Source: Scybalousia_A sp964639765
GTDB lineage: Bacteria; Bacteroidota; Bacteroidia; Bacteroidales; P3
NCBI GenBank assembly: GCA_964639765.1
Contig: CAZXEN010000004.1
Coordinates: 1 to 64,000, forward strand
Length of the DNA: 64,000 nucleotides
Reading direction: 5' to 3'
Position numbers and translations under genes: made by a program. The stretch's first letter is position 1, and each line of letters starts with the position of its first letter. Below the pieces are notes generated by a model, which did no database searches, was not told the DNA's origin, and worked only from the letters and a program-made list of their open reading frames with translations. Below are positions 1-10,249 of this stretch, one piece after another.

Positions 1-3000
1 GACTCCGTTAATTCTTTTTTTGATTAATATTGCTTTGTTACCCATTTTATCATCATTATTCGGGTCTAATTCCATTGTGTCCCAATTATTCATAATGTAT
101 GGTATCGTTGCAATATCTTCTGGAGTTAAATCTACTTGTCCTTTTAAACGTTCATTGCTACTATGGTTTTTCTTTATATGTCTTATAGTATCATCTGTTA
201 TTGATATAGAATTTATATCGTGTCCTAATAACTCATCAAATCTCTGTTTTAATCTTTTTGATGGAGAAAAAGAAAACTTTTCTTTACTATCTTTGTTGTT
301 CCAAGCATTTTCCGCTTGCCTTATTAAAGATGCCAATTCCCAATCGCCAAACCACTTTTTAAAAGCCTTAGTCCTTACCTGCACCCATTGTCTCTCACTG
401 AGGTTGCTCTTCTTCCCATTAGGTGCTTTCATATATGTGCCATCTGCCTTCGCTCTCTCTATTATCTCTTGGTTTAAGTCGCCATTATAATAGACACCGT
501 CATTCCCCAAAACAATACGTCCCCTAACTTTTTGTAGTTTTAATTTTGTAGTTTCGGAATTTTGTTCTACTTTTGCAGAGGAAAGAAGAATTCTTTGTAG
601 TTCCTCTTGAAGAACTGAAAGCGTGGATTTTGACACCCCCCGTTTATCATTTTCGGGCAAGGACTCTATCCAGGCTTTAAATTTTTCCATATTTCCAGAA
701 AGTATATTACCCGACCAGGAAGCATAACCTGCGTATGAGTCTTTCCCATACATAGAAGTTATATCATTTACCTCTATCTCGTCAAACTTGCCATTTAAGT
801 CTATAGCAACGGTAATATTATTTCCCATATTATCCTTTGCTTCTACCAAAACAACTACGCCATCAACATCATCCCTATTACTCTTAAATACAAGAATAGG
901 GTTCTCAAGTTTTTCAGGTAAGTCATAGAGACTTTCAATAGAAATATTGTGTTTGTTGATTGCCTTGTTGATAATGCTTTGCTTTAATATAATGTCTTTT
1001 GAATTTGGTAAATACTGAGACATTTTACCTGCATCGGTAAAACGTATCACATCACTTCTCTTTAAACCTCCTTTCTTATATCTATCCAAGAAATCATTGA
1101 ATCTTTTGTTGATAGCCTCAATATCCCCTACTTTCTCCCACCGTACATCCGCCTTTCTCTTATTAAATCTCTTGCTCAATGGTATCACATTGCCATTGTC
1201 GTCGTATGTTACAGGGTCAAGCAGTTTGCGGTTATTCTTGGTGTTTTTATATGCGTATTCTTTGCCATCATCATAACCTTGCTCGTGTAGAGAATCGCCA
1301 TCGGTAAAGACATATCTTGCAGGCACAACATCTTCTATAATCTTATATGCTCCATTAATATTTCTCTCTCCGTGTTCCTCTGCATATCTCTTATTGATAG
1401 TTACCCAATCGCCATTCTGCAATTTTGTCCCTTTCGCTGATTTAGGCACTGCTCTATATATAGTAACCATAGCATCGGGATTTCCTCTAACTCTCATAAA
1501 TATTGACCAACTCTCTTTGTCCATATCTATATCGCCGTCTCCATAATAGTAATATCCTTTTGGGCTATACAAGTCTTTTGGATAAATCTCCTGTGGATTG
1601 TATATCATTGCTGAAAAACCATCTCTACCATTAGGTGCTGTATGGTTCATCCGATATTCTATATCACTAACATAGCCTTTTCTCCGTGCTTCGTTTTCAA
1701 CCATCCTCTGTGCCGTCTCCATATCTCCTCTTTCCACAGCGTCCATATACGCCTTGTCTCTCTTCTCTATTACCTTGTTAGGATTTACCCCCTCCAACAA
1801 GTCTGACAACACCTTGTCGGCTACCTCTTCGGCACTCGTAAAGTGTATGTTAAACAAGCCCGCAACACCTTTCCAGAATCTCTTCAACGCTTCTCTCACA
1901 TTGTTTATCGCCTGCAATGCCTTAGCCTTGTCAAAGATATTCATCTTATTGTTGCCTTTTATCTTGCTGTATTCCTCGTCCAACAACTTCTTTCCTCTCT
2001 CCCCGCTGTAATGTGCCAACACCTCGTCTGCTATCTCGTCATCGCTTTTCAGTTCAGGGTAGTCTTGTTTAACTTTATCCCAAAGGACTTTCTCTTTTTT
2101 CATCAAATCAACAATGTTCTTCCATTCCTCAGGGTTGTTTTGTTTCAATGCTCTTGCCCACAAGTGAGTATATTCGTGTATTGGAGTGCTTGCATCCGCT
2201 ATCCTCTCATCAACATATACCTTGCCACCTACAGTGAAACCATACGCCTGTCCATTCTTTGTCTTGAAAAACTGAATATCGTTATCTGCATTCACTTCCT
2301 CTCTCTCTGCAAGTCCTGTCGTGTCCTTAAATTCTCCGCTTTTGATAGCTTCACTGATAGAATTTACTATTTCTGCTAAAGGTTTGCCAAAGGCTTTATT
2401 AAGTTCTGATTTTTTATAAAAGAACTCAATAATATGAGCACTACCATTATTCAGTATATTTTTATTTGGGTGATTTGACAATACAATACTTATCCCCTCT
2501 TTTTCATTATTTTTGTCAAAATTAGATGTAATGCTATTGTGATTGCTTATTCTTATAGTTACTAATCGTCCATTTTCGGTTTGAATAGTTTTATAAAAAC
2601 TTGTTCCATTTCTTCTATCACTCGCATCACCTGTTTTTAATGCTTCTGATATATCTCCAATGATAGTCTTTGAACGATTAGTTGGGGATTTTTCTAAATT
2701 TTGTTTTAGTATATCCAGCTTTTGTAGTATCTTTGCACCAGAATTACTTGAAATGGCAGTTGCTTTATTGGTTTGTGTTAATTCACTTGCCATCGTAGCG
2801 GTTTCAAGTATATTTTTTTGTACCTTGCTATAACTTATTGCTCTCTCGCTGTAAAATAGCAAAAGTCCTAACTCTTTCAATATCTCAACTTGCTCTCGTT
2901 TGTTTTTAGTATTTATCCAACGCTCTTTATATTCAGCAGGCACTTTGCCTTTTTCATAGTCAAACGGATTTCTGACATTTAAGAACGCTTCTACTAATGG

Positions 3001-5283
3001 AACTTGGTAGGCATAATCTTGTGCATATTGTCTGTTTTCGGTAAAGAAGAAACCGCCCTCCCTATCACGTATTTTTGCATAGTCAAAGGTGGTAAATCGT
3101 GTGTCTGTACCGTGATACACCACCAACGGCTCGCCGTTCTCATCAAGAATTTTTGACGAATTTTCTTCTAATATAGACAATAAACGTTTATCTTTTACGT
3201 TATTTATATCAAAAGATTGCTCCTTTTGATAAACAGACGTTGATATTCTGTCCCTTTCATTTAGGAGTTTTTCTTTTGATATTTCAGTTAATGCGTGGTC
3301 GTAATAAGTCTGACCATTTTTAACCCCGACAACCATTTTGGCAGTATAATCCACTCCATCTATTTTCAATCCAACTACATAATATTTATAACTATCAAAA
3401 CCTCGTTTTGCTTTCTCGTTCGTCTCTTCTGTTATAAATATTGCTTTTTCTAACATTTCAGGTATCAACGCAACGGATTTTAAGTGTATTTCACTTTCTA
3501 TATCGTGTCTTGTTACCTTTTCTGCCCCTATACGTGTAATTTTTATTGTTTCCTTTGTATCCTTATTTGTGTATTCACCCCGTAAATTTTCCTTAATATA
3601 GTTGTCGGCAGATTTATTATTTAATTCATACTTTCCTTTATATTCATTACCCGTTGCCGTGATACTTTCGCTTTTGCGTAACTTTTCTATCCTTGCCGAT
3701 TTTTCCCAATCGCCAAACCACTTTTTAAAAGCCTTAGTCCTTACCTGCACCCATTGTCTCTCACTGAGGTTGCTCTTCTTCCCATTAGGTGCTTTCATAT
3801 ATGTGCCATCTGCCTTCGCTCTCTCTATTATCTCTTGTTCCTCTGTCTTTGTCTCTGTCTTGTTAGGATTTACCCCCTCCAACAAGTCTGACAGCACATT
3901 GTCGGCTACCTCTTCGGCACTCGTAAAGTGTATGTTAAACAAGCTCGCAACACCTTTCCAGAATCTCTTCAACGCTTCTCTCACATTGTTTATCGCCTGC
4001 AATGCTTTAGCCTTGTCAAAGATATTCATCTTATTGTTGCCTTTTATCTTGTTGTATTCCTCGTCCAACAACTTCTTTCCTCTCTCCCCGCTATAATGTG
4101 CTAGCACCTCGTCGGCAATCTCATCATCTGTCTTCAATTCAGGGTAGTCGTTCTTCACCTTATCCCAAAGATACGTCTGCTTTTTCATCAATCCGACTAT
4201 GTTCTGCCACTCTTTTGGATTTACTTTCCTCAAAGCCTCTGCCCATAGGTGAGTATATTCGTGTATCGGTGTGCTTGCGTCTGCTATCCGCTCATCAACA
4301 TACACCTTACCTCCAACAGTAAAGCCATAAGCCTCTCCGTCCTTTGTCTTGAAAAACTTGACATCCTTCTCGTCAAAGAATTTGTTTAGCTTCTCGCTGA
4401 CAATCCTCGTCGTTTCTATTGGACTTGGTGCTTGTGCTTGCCATTGATTGTATCTCTCATTCTCCTCATACTTAGCCTTATCTTCAGGGTGTGTTTTCAA
4501 AAAGTCTTGTAATTCTTTTGAACCTTTATCTTTCTTTACATTATAAGGCAAAGCCTGAAACTCCTCTGAAAACTCATTCCATTCCGTGTATTTGTAAGGA
4601 TTAGGCTGTGGTTGATTCTCTTTTACTATAGCGTCTATCTCTTTTTTGAATAACCTATATATCGTTGCAAATTTCTCTTCTGACCAACCATAGAATGTTG
4701 TCTTGTTACCATATTTGCTTGTGTGATGCCATTCATTGTCATCTATAATACCCGCTGATACCAACGCCTTCAACGTTTTGTCCGAAATATTATATACTTT
4801 TTTAAAGTCTGTCTTAGGGTATCTTCCCTCCTCTCGTGCCTGTTCTGCACGCTTACTCATACTATAACCTACATAACCACTATTACCACCAACTAACCTA
4901 TGCTCTTTAAGATTTTTTTCATTTTTTTGCTCAATTATTGCTGGATTTTTAAAAGTTTGTAGTACCTTTGCAATATGAAGTTCTTCATTAGTTAGTGAGG
5001 CTGACGCCTTGGGAGCGTCTAATCCTAACCAATCAAGAACTTCTTTTCTATCTTTTTGTATGTATTTCAATGCTTTTTCAATACCTCCTTCTTTTGCATT
5101 TATCATATCAGAAATAAAACGTTGCCCCTCTTTTCCGTGAATACTTGCTATCTCATTAATAGTCATTTCTTCGCCATTTCTCTCAAGCTTAACAGCAACA
5201 GTTATTTTATCGCTGTTTTCTCTTGTTATGTTGGTTATTATGATGGCGGATTTTGCTTTTGTTCCCCATTCATAAACCATCAT
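1..5283 (-). CDS. Large polyvalent protein, 3' end beyond the window
   Basis: The frame is open on the minus strand from a stop near 5366 to the window edge, at least 1,760 codons. The first ATG is at 5283. The translation is a chain of modules: a MuF-C-like domain lacking its N-terminus; a domain with GYVGYSMSKRA; a zincin-like domain with HEYTH (about residue 340) followed by ADEVLAHYSGERG; a WVQVRTKAFKKWFGDWE linker; an ADP-ribosyltransferase-like domain (DENGEPLVVYHGT, about residue 720); a nuclease-like domain; a second HEYTH zincin (about 1035); a second ART-like domain (VTIYRAVP, about 1270); a complete MuF-C domain; the linker again; and a barnase/EndoU-like domain cut by the edge. 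Such proteins belong to phages and conjugative elements and are thought to be injected with DNA. The module names are recognised from motifs. The function as effector or anti-host protein is inferred. The true start is uncertain because the N-terminal domain is broken. Confidence 0.7.
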   Translation of the reverse strand, partial: MMVYEWGTKAKSAIIITNITRENSDKITVAVKLERNGEEMTINEIASIHGKEGQRFISDMINAKEGGIEKALKYIQKDRKEVLDWLGLDAPKASASLTNEELHIAKVLQTFKNPAIIEQKNEKNLKEHRLVGGNSGYVGYSMSKRAEQAREEGRYPKTDFKKVYNISDKTLKALVSAGIIDDNEWHHTSKYGNKTTFYGWSEEKFATIYRLFKKEIDAIVKENQPQPNPYKYTEWNEFSEEFQALPYNVKKDKGSKELQDFLKTHPEDKAKYEENERYNQWQAQAPSPIETTRIVSEKLNKFFDEKDVKFFKTKDGEAYGFTVGGKVYVDERIADASTPIHEYTHLWAEALRKVNPKEWQNIVGLMKKQTYLWDKVKNDYPELKTDDEIADEVLAHYSGERGKKLLDEEYNKIKGNNKMNIFDKAKALQAINNVREALKRFWKGVASLFNIHFTSAEEVADNVLSDLLEGVNPNKTETKTEEQEIIERAKADGTYMKAPNGKKSNLSERQWVQVRTKAFKKWFGDWEKSARIEKLRKSESITATGNEYKGKYELNNKSADNYIKENLRGEYTNKDTKETIKITRIGAEKVTRHDIESEIHLKSVALIPEMLEKAIFITEETNEKAKRGFDSYKYYVVGLKIDGVDYTAKMVVGVKNGQTYYDHALTEISKEKLLNERDRISTSVYQKEQSFDINNVKDKRLLSILEENSSKILDENGEPLVVYHGTDTRFTTFDYAKIRDREGGFFFTENRQYAQDYAYQVPLVEAFLNVRNPFDYEKGKVPAEYKERWINTKNKREQVEILKELGLLLFYSERAISYSKVQKNILETATMASELTQTNKATAISSNSGAKILQKLDILKQNLEKSPTNRSKTIIGDISEALKTGDASDRRNGTSFYKTIQTENGRLVTIRISNHNSITSNFDKNNEKEGISIVLSNHPNKNILNNGSAHIIEFFYKKSELNKAFGKPLAEIVNSISEAIKSGEFKDTTGLAEREEVNADNDIQFFKTKNGQAYGFTVGGKVYVDERIADASTPIHEYTHLWARALKQNNPEEWKNIVDLMKKEKVLWDKVKQDYPELKSDDEIADEVLAHYSGERGKKLLDEEYSKIKGNNKMNIFDKAKALQAINNVREALKRFWKGVAGLFNIHFTSAEEVADKVLSDLLEGVNPNKVIEKRDKAYMDAVERGDMETAQRMVENEARRKGYVSDIEYRMNHTAPNGRDGFSAMIYNPQEIYPKDLYSPKGYYYYGDGDIDMDKESWSIFMRVRGNPDAMVTIYRAVPKSAKGTKLQNGDWVTINKRYAEEHGERNINGAYKIIEDVVPARYVFTDGDSLHEQGYDDGKEYAYKNTKNNRKLLDPVTYDDNGNVIPLSKRFNKRKADVRWEKVGDIEAINKRFNDFLDRYKKGGLKRSDVIRFTDAGKMSQYLPNSKDIILKQSIINKAINKHNISIESLYDLPEKLENPILVFKSNRDDVDGVVVLVEAKDNMGNNITVAIDLNGKFDEIEVNDITSMYGKDSYAGYASWSGNILSGNMEKFKAWIESLPENDKRGVSKSTLSVLQEELQRILLSSAKVEQNSETTKLKLQKVRGRIVLGNDGVYYNGDLNQEIIERAKADGTYMKAPNGKKSNLSERQWVQVRTKAFKKWFGDWELASLIRQAENAWNNKDSKEKFSFSPSKRLKQRFDELLGHDINSISITDDTIRHIKKNHSSNERLKGQVDLTPEDIATIPYIMNNWDTMELDPNNDDKMGNKAILIKKRINGV
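337..471. repeat. Copy 1 of a 135-bp near-exact direct repeat
   Basis: The same stretch occurs at 3703-3837. On the minus strand it encodes the linker with KAPNGKKSNLSERQWVQVRT followed by FKKWFGDWE. A diverged protein-level copy lies near 7420-7540. The near-identity of the two DNA copies indicates recent duplication or gene conversion inside the polyvalent gene. Confidence 0.85.
1781..2040. repeat. Zincin tail repeat, copy 1
   Basis: About 260 bp nearly identical to 3873-4130, differing at a handful of positions. It encodes ADEVLAHYSGERGKKLL and the following NNVREALKRFWKGVA stretch of the zincin module. The HEYTH part just upstream on the minus strand (2140-2240 against 4230-4330) is also similar but more diverged. 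Confidence 0.8.
3703..3837. repeat. Copy 2 of the 135-bp direct repeat
   Basis: Direct copy of 337-471 in the same orientation. The downstream module differs: here the linker leads to an ART-like domain, in copy 1 to a barnase/EndoU-like domain. It therefore behaves like a joint at which different cassettes have been attached. Confidence 0.85.
3873..4130. repeat. Zincin tail repeat, copy 2
   Basis: Same orientation as 1781-2040 and nearly identical. Together with the 135-bp repeat it shows that a zincin-linker block has been duplicated within one gene. Confidence 0.8.
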
Positions 5284-5321
5284 AGGATTGTTTATAGCAT
5301 TAGGTAAATCTTTTATTTCTT

Positions 5322-8300
5322 CTATTGATATTCGCCTGTTTCTAATAAATCCCTAACACTTTCGGCTATTAAAGACAATGTATTATCCTTTATCCTTTCT
5401 TTAAAATATACATATTCTTTAACATCAGTTTTTTCATTACCGATAAATGTATTCGGATGTCGCCTTGACTTTACTACAATACTTACAACTTGTTCATTAT
5501 CCTTGTATCGTTCCGAATTTGTATTGTGATTGCTTACCCGCAAAGTGATAACATCGCCGTTCTTTGCTTTAAATTCAAAATAATGGCTTTGCTTGTTTGT
5601 TTTGTTACTTCCTAATGCTGTTGTTATTGCTTTGATAAAACCTCTACTATTTTTGATTCCTTTATATAAATTTGTCAAAAATTGAAGTTTTTTCTTTGCC
5701 ATTTCAGTGTTTATTTGTAACTTTGCACTCTGTTCCGATGAAGAATGGATAGTAGTGGTTAAGTCCTGCCGTTCTTTGTCGGAAATTTCTTTGCCGTTAT
5801 GCTCATCAATAATCCTTTGTGCCTCTTCGTTGTCGGTGATAACATTTTCTTCGCCTATGGCTTTGCGTAACTTATCTATCAACCAGTCGTGGTTATTTTC
5901 AATGATAGGCAGAAGGTCGTTTTCGCTGCCGATAGTCTTACGCATAAACTCCAACAACTCCATAGGATGTGTTGCTAAGATACCGCCCTGCAACTCGTGC
6001 AGTCTGTCATATACCTTTTCGCCGTGCTTTTTGAACACCTTTTTCCACGCTTCACGGTCTTTGTTGCGGTCTCGCTGTGGCATAGTGTTTCTTGGTGCAG
6101 ATACCACACTGAAACGGATACCATTGTCTGGTACGTCTAACTGTATATCAATTCCGAATTTATCAAAGATATGGTTGAGCAAGTCTTGTTGTGCCTTATA
6201 TACAGCCTTACCCTTAGTCTCAATCTGTCCCCGCAGGGTCTTGCTTGCACGGTCGTTTGCTTGTGCAATACTGAACCTTATATCATTATTCTCGCTAAAC
6301 TCTCCGTTGTTGTCAGTGGCGGACTTGATTTGGTTAGGGGTGAAAGCGACATACGAATCATCAAACTCAGTGCGGTAATCCTCACCGGGACGGAACTCAT
6401 ACCAATTAGGATATACAACACCGTCATAACCTGCCGCTTGCAATTTCTCACGGATGGACTGCATCTGCTTATAGGATAGTCCCTCATAATCCAATCCATA
6501 CCAATCGCTATCGTCAATAATCTTTTCGTCATGCAACTGTCGTAAGAAACCACTACCCGGCTCATTCCAAGTCTCAGGGTCGTATTCTATACGATAAGGA
6601 TTACGGATATTGACAAACCCTGCTATGATATTCTCTCTACCTTTCTTGTTCCAGCGTACTTGTCCTTCCGCTGCAACCTCTGCTTGTTCCAGCGTACCTA
6701 AATGGAAGCCCAAATCACCATACTTGAATATGTTGAATTTACGGTTAGAGCCATGATACGCCACCAACGGCTCGCCGTTCTCATCGAGAATTTGCGTGTG
6801 GTCGTCCAAAATTTTTATTCCGCTTCCGTCCGATTTCTCAACATTTTTTAGTAAATTTGCACCCGAAATGGAATTGTTAGAATTGGTGGGGCTGTTTACA
6901 CCTTTGGTGTCGCCTATTTCCTGCCGAGCAGGACGCTCTTCTATCAGTTCCATTTCTTGTACCTCAAACGAATACTGACGATCTGACAACTCTCCACTGT
7001 TCAACCTGACTTTCTTTACGGTTGTTTTTATGCGATAGATGTTTCCGTCAATCGTTACTGCTCCGTAATAGAGTTGTATTTCTGGCACATTAGGTTGTCC
7101 GTTTTTATCTTTGTGCGTTTCACCTAATATACTATTCTCCAATATTTCATCCAACTTGCCTAATGCTCGCAAGTGGTCTGTACGGCTTACTGCCGACTTA
7201 TCAACCGCTTTATTGCTGATAGATTTGTTGATACCCGTAGAAGACAGGTGTATTTTATTGCCTGTGTCTTTATTGACATAAGATTTCCACTTACCGCCTT
7301 TTTGGAAATGCTCTTTTGCATATTTCATAAAGGCAGCATTGTTAGCAAAACTCAATTCAGACACATCGGATATGTTTACAACCTTGCTTGCCAAGTCCCA
7401 AATGCCAGCCCAACGCTTGAAGGCTTGTGTCCTCACTTGCAGCCACTGCTTTTCCGTGAGTTTAGTCGGCTTGCCGTTGGGGGCTTTCATGAACGTGCCG
7501 TTCTTTATGGCTTTGTCCTTAATGGACTGCATCTCCGCCTTTGCCTCTTCGGTAAGATGAGGGTTGGAGGCGATGCTGAACCTTATCTCCTTTGAAAGAT
7601 TATTTTTTCCCGAAATTGTCGGATTTTCAAATTTTTTTTGTATCTTTGCAGTTTCAATCGGTTGGGGAGATACTGTGACTTTCGTCTGCTCTCCTTCCGA
7701 TTTTTCTTTTTGCGCCACGTTGAACCTCGTCCTTTTGTTTTCTCCCTGCTTAAAGTCTGCGTATGCGTTCAGACAATCTTTACCCATACCTTTGTGTGGT
7801 GGTAAAATTTCTACGCCACGTTCTTGCAACAATGGTAACAAAGCAGGTGGCACAATATCAAAATGCACACCGCTGTCCTTAAACTCTTTCACCCATTCGT
7901 CCGCTACCTCTGACCACGGCACAATACGCATTGGCTTATCATAGCGTGAAAGAATTAACTCACCGCCATTCCAATCATGTCTGCCTGTTGGCAATTTCGC
8001 TTTGTCGGCTTTATACTCGCCATTAAGTTCGCTTGTGGGGTATAATGTTTCAATATATACAAGATTAGGACGTTCCCAAGCATTCTTAAACTGCTTATTG
8101 AGAGTTGTAGGGCGAATATGTACATAGGGATTATAATCAACACCTCCTACACTGCCAAGACCATTAGGCTTGATAAGATTTATCTTGCCGTTGTCGGTTG
8201 CCAATTCGGGATTTTCATCTGCTTGCTCCCATTTCCCAAACTCAAAAGGTGTAGTGGCTACACTCTTTTCGCCACGCTTGCCGAGTTTGCTTGCCATTGG

Positions 8301-9554
8301 TGAACCAAGTGTGCCATCTTCATTAAGCACAACATTACGATAGCCTATTTGCTTCTCTCCGCTTTCGAGTTTGTCTAAAAGTTGTTTGTCCGTAACGATA
8401 GAAAAGCGTGGCTCCTCTGAAAAAATATTTTTTTCAGAAATGCTTGGATTTTCAAAATTTTTTATTATCTTTGCAATTGAATTTAACTCTTGATTATTTA
8501 GAGCCCCCGTGATTGGTGCGGGAAGGTTGAGATAACCGAGAGTTTTTTCTTTGTTTATATAAGTGGCATATCCTTTATTTAGCCAATTAACAATACCATT
8601 TTGACTTTTGCCAAATACAGAAGATACAAGATTAAAGTCAATATCAACACCACCTTTACCGACAGTTAAAGTTACAAGGAAATTACCCTTCTTTGTTTTC
8701 AGTTCGGTCAGAATAGAGCGATTTGTATCTGTCTGATAGTTGTTGAATACTGCTATGGGGTCGGCTACCGCTTTCGGCAGGTCTCTTAAGTTTGCAATAT
8801 CAAAGCCGTGTTTCTTTGCCTTCTTGACAATCTTATTACCATAGAGTTTCATAGGCATATCTACCACACCTGCACTGCGAAGGATAAGACTTGGACTACC
8901 TAATGAGAAAATCTTTGTGTCGGCATTGTCTTCTGTCAGTTCCGCTAACTGCTCGTTGAACTGATTATTGACATCGGCATTAGCATTTTGATTGCCTTGT
9001 TCTCTCAATTTGCGGTAACTCTCTTTCAGCAGTTGGTCTATAAAGTTATCATCTTCGGCTGCATTGTTAAAGCCCTTACCTTTGATAATAGCCTTTAAAA
9101 TATCTTTTATCTTCTGCCAAGTACTCTTTGCCTCCTCCCTGCCAATAATTTTATTGATAACTGTTTCGGCGTAATGTGCTACAAACTCATCGGCAGCCAT
9201 ACGGACGTTTGTTGAGTTCAATAGTTTTAGGTATTCCGTATCGGAGAGTTTCCGTTGGGCAATATATTCCATTTGCTCTCTCTTTTGTTCAACGGTCATA
9301 CCTTTCCAGACTTTGTCAAGGAACTTGTTGAAGTCTTTTTCTCCTAAAAGGTTTCGCAAGCCACTGTGTGCTACCACTTCGTGAATAATAACCTCTTCGG
9401 CACGCTTGACAGAGTCAAGATTGTAAGAAACTAAATATACGGTAGGCTCTTCTGTTGTCTGACTGTACCAACCCTCTACCTTCTTATCCTGTTTGAGAAG
9501 TCTGATAGCGGCTTTTTCCGATGATGGTATCTGGGAAATGTCGTCAATGACCAC
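5322..9554 (-). CDS. Large polyvalent protein, probably truncated at both ends
   Basis: A 1,410-residue frame. Modules in order: a metallopeptidase-like domain with HEVVAHSGLR (residues 58-67) and ADEFVAHYAE; a MuF-C domain (about 215-350, with VFGKSQNGIVNWLNKG); an unnamed polyvalent-associated domain (about 385-610, with GGELILSRYDKPMRIVPW); the KAPNGKPTKLTEKQWLQVRT linker (about 670); a nuclease-like domain; an ADP-ribosyltransferase-like domain (DENGEPLVAYHGS to DIRFS); and a C-terminal nuclease-like domain. The frame is open upstream of 9554 (a GTG) to about 9856, where a frameshift separates it from the preceding domain. It stops abruptly after GEYQ. The homologous segment in the neighbouring frame continues from SGEFK into DTTGLAEREEV, so the tail here looks cut. 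Cargo or effector role is inferred from the family. Confidence 0.65.
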   Translation of the reverse strand: MVIDDISQIPSSEKAAIRLLKQDKKVEGWYSQTTEEPTVYLVSYNLDSVKRAEEVIIHEVVAHSGLRNLLGEKDFNKFLDKVWKGMTVEQKREQMEYIAQRKLSDTEYLKLLNSTNVRMAADEFVAHYAETVINKIIGREEAKSTWQKIKDILKAIIKGKGFNNAAEDDNFIDQLLKESYRKLREQGNQNANADVNNQFNEQLAELTEDNADTKIFSLGSPSLILRSAGVVDMPMKLYGNKIVKKAKKHGFDIANLRDLPKAVADPIAVFNNYQTDTNRSILTELKTKKGNFLVTLTVGKGGVDIDFNLVSSVFGKSQNGIVNWLNKGYATYINKEKTLGYLNLPAPITGALNNQELNSIAKIIKNFENPSISEKNIFSEEPRFSIVTDKQLLDKLESGEKQIGYRNVVLNEDGTLGSPMASKLGKRGEKSVATTPFEFGKWEQADENPELATDNGKINLIKPNGLGSVGGVDYNPYVHIRPTTLNKQFKNAWERPNLVYIETLYPTSELNGEYKADKAKLPTGRHDWNGGELILSRYDKPMRIVPWSEVADEWVKEFKDSGVHFDIVPPALLPLLQERGVEILPPHKGMGKDCLNAYADFKQGENKRTRFNVAQKEKSEGEQTKVTVSPQPIETAKIQKKFENPTISGKNNLSKEIRFSIASNPHLTEEAKAEMQSIKDKAIKNGTFMKAPNGKPTKLTEKQWLQVRTQAFKRWAGIWDLASKVVNISDVSELSFANNAAFMKYAKEHFQKGGKWKSYVNKDTGNKIHLSSTGINKSISNKAVDKSAVSRTDHLRALGKLDEILENSILGETHKDKNGQPNVPEIQLYYGAVTIDGNIYRIKTTVKKVRLNSGELSDRQYSFEVQEMELIEERPARQEIGDTKGVNSPTNSNNSISGANLLKNVEKSDGSGIKILDDHTQILDENGEPLVAYHGSNRKFNIFKYGDLGFHLGTLEQAEVAAEGQVRWNKKGRENIIAGFVNIRNPYRIEYDPETWNEPGSGFLRQLHDEKIIDDSDWYGLDYEGLSYKQMQSIREKLQAAGYDGVVYPNWYEFRPGEDYRTEFDDSYVAFTPNQIKSATDNNGEFSENNDIRFSIAQANDRASKTLRGQIETKGKAVYKAQQDLLNHIFDKFGIDIQLDVPDNGIRFSVVSAPRNTMPQRDRNKDREAWKKVFKKHGEKVYDRLHELQGGILATHPMELLEFMRKTIGSENDLLPIIENNHDWLIDKLRKAIGEENVITDNEEAQRIIDEHNGKEISDKERQDLTTTIHSSSEQSAKLQINTEMAKKKLQFLTNLYKGIKNSRGFIKAITTALGSNKTNKQSHYFEFKAKNGDVITLRVSNHNTNSERYKDNEQVVSIVVKSRRHPNTFIGNEKTDVKEYVYFKERIKDNTLSLIAESVRDLLETGEYQ

Positions 9555-10196
9555 AATCTTTACATTGTCTATTTTCAGATTTTTGACAACATTTTCTATG
9601 TCTTTTTTTCCAAGTACGCCTTGTTTCTTCTTTTTCTCCCCTTTTTCTTCCCTCTTCTCAGAATTTCTACTATCTTTGCCAGCAGAAACATCAGAAACCG
9701 ACCCAGCGAGGATTTTATTGGTAGCGACAGGGCTCTCACTATCAGCTGACGTTTCATCATAAGCCGTAAGAACCCAATTCTTATCGGCTGTTTTTTTGCC
9801 CTTCTCACGCCAATTCTTGCGTACGGTAACAATCCTATTGCCGTCTTTGAATACGCCTTATAGCCATTTTCAAAGACTTTTTGTCCAGATTTAATGATAT
9901 GGTCTATCTCTGTAAATGCTTCCTCTTCTGTGGCAAAACTCTTTCCCTTTCCTACATGTTTGTCAAGAATGTGTTCAGCACCACCGCCTTGGTCACCCCA
10001 AAACAAATAACATCTCCGAACCCATCTCTGTGAAATACACCGAGAAGGTCGCCGCTCCGATGTTTCAGTAGGAATGTATAGGCTTCCTTTACCTTGCCTT
10101 TAAATTGGTCATAGATATTACCAAATACGCTTTTGCCTATAGTCTTTATTTCCTCAGTTCTTCCTGCAGTTTCTCCATTGCCTATTCCTATTTTTT
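9555..10196 (-). pseudogene. Frameshifted 5' end of the polyvalent gene (barnase/EndoU-like domain)
   Basis: Read on the minus strand, three consecutive frames give one recognisable domain. The first runs from about 10196 and contains KSVFGNIYDQFKGKVKEAY and LLGVFHRDGFGDV. A shift near 10012 leads to FWGDQGGGAEHILDKH. A second shift near 9855 leads to VFKDGNRIVTVRKNW, which continues into the 1,410-residue frame. The W-G-D plus AEHILDKH pattern is typical of phage barnase/EndoU-like nuclease domains in polyvalent proteins. No start codon is visible for the first frame, and a stop lies just upstream of VIKG. Two frameshifts and a missing 5' end mark a dead gene abutting the dnaK promoter region. 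Confidence 0.6.
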
Positions 10197-10208
10197 TTAT
10201 TCCTTTTA

Positions 10209-10249
10209 TGACAAAATGTCAGTTGATGTTTTTTGGCACATTGTTTGTC
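10209..10249 (+). promoter_or_regulatory. Palindrome and -24/-12-like motif upstream of dnaK
   Basis: TGACA-AAA-TGTCA is a perfect 13-bp palindrome at 10209-10221. TTGGCACATTGTTTGT follows at 10233-10248 and has the GG-N10-G spacing of a sigma-54 promoter, with T in place of the final C. No clear TAnnTTTG box precedes dnaK. Both are motif matches only. Confidence 0.2.

Noticed and set aside
20..4322. Plus-strand frames such as 20-490, 1754-2011, 3602-4096
   Set aside because: They are antisense shadows of the polyvalent gene; their mutual similarity only reflects the duplicated modules on the minus strand.
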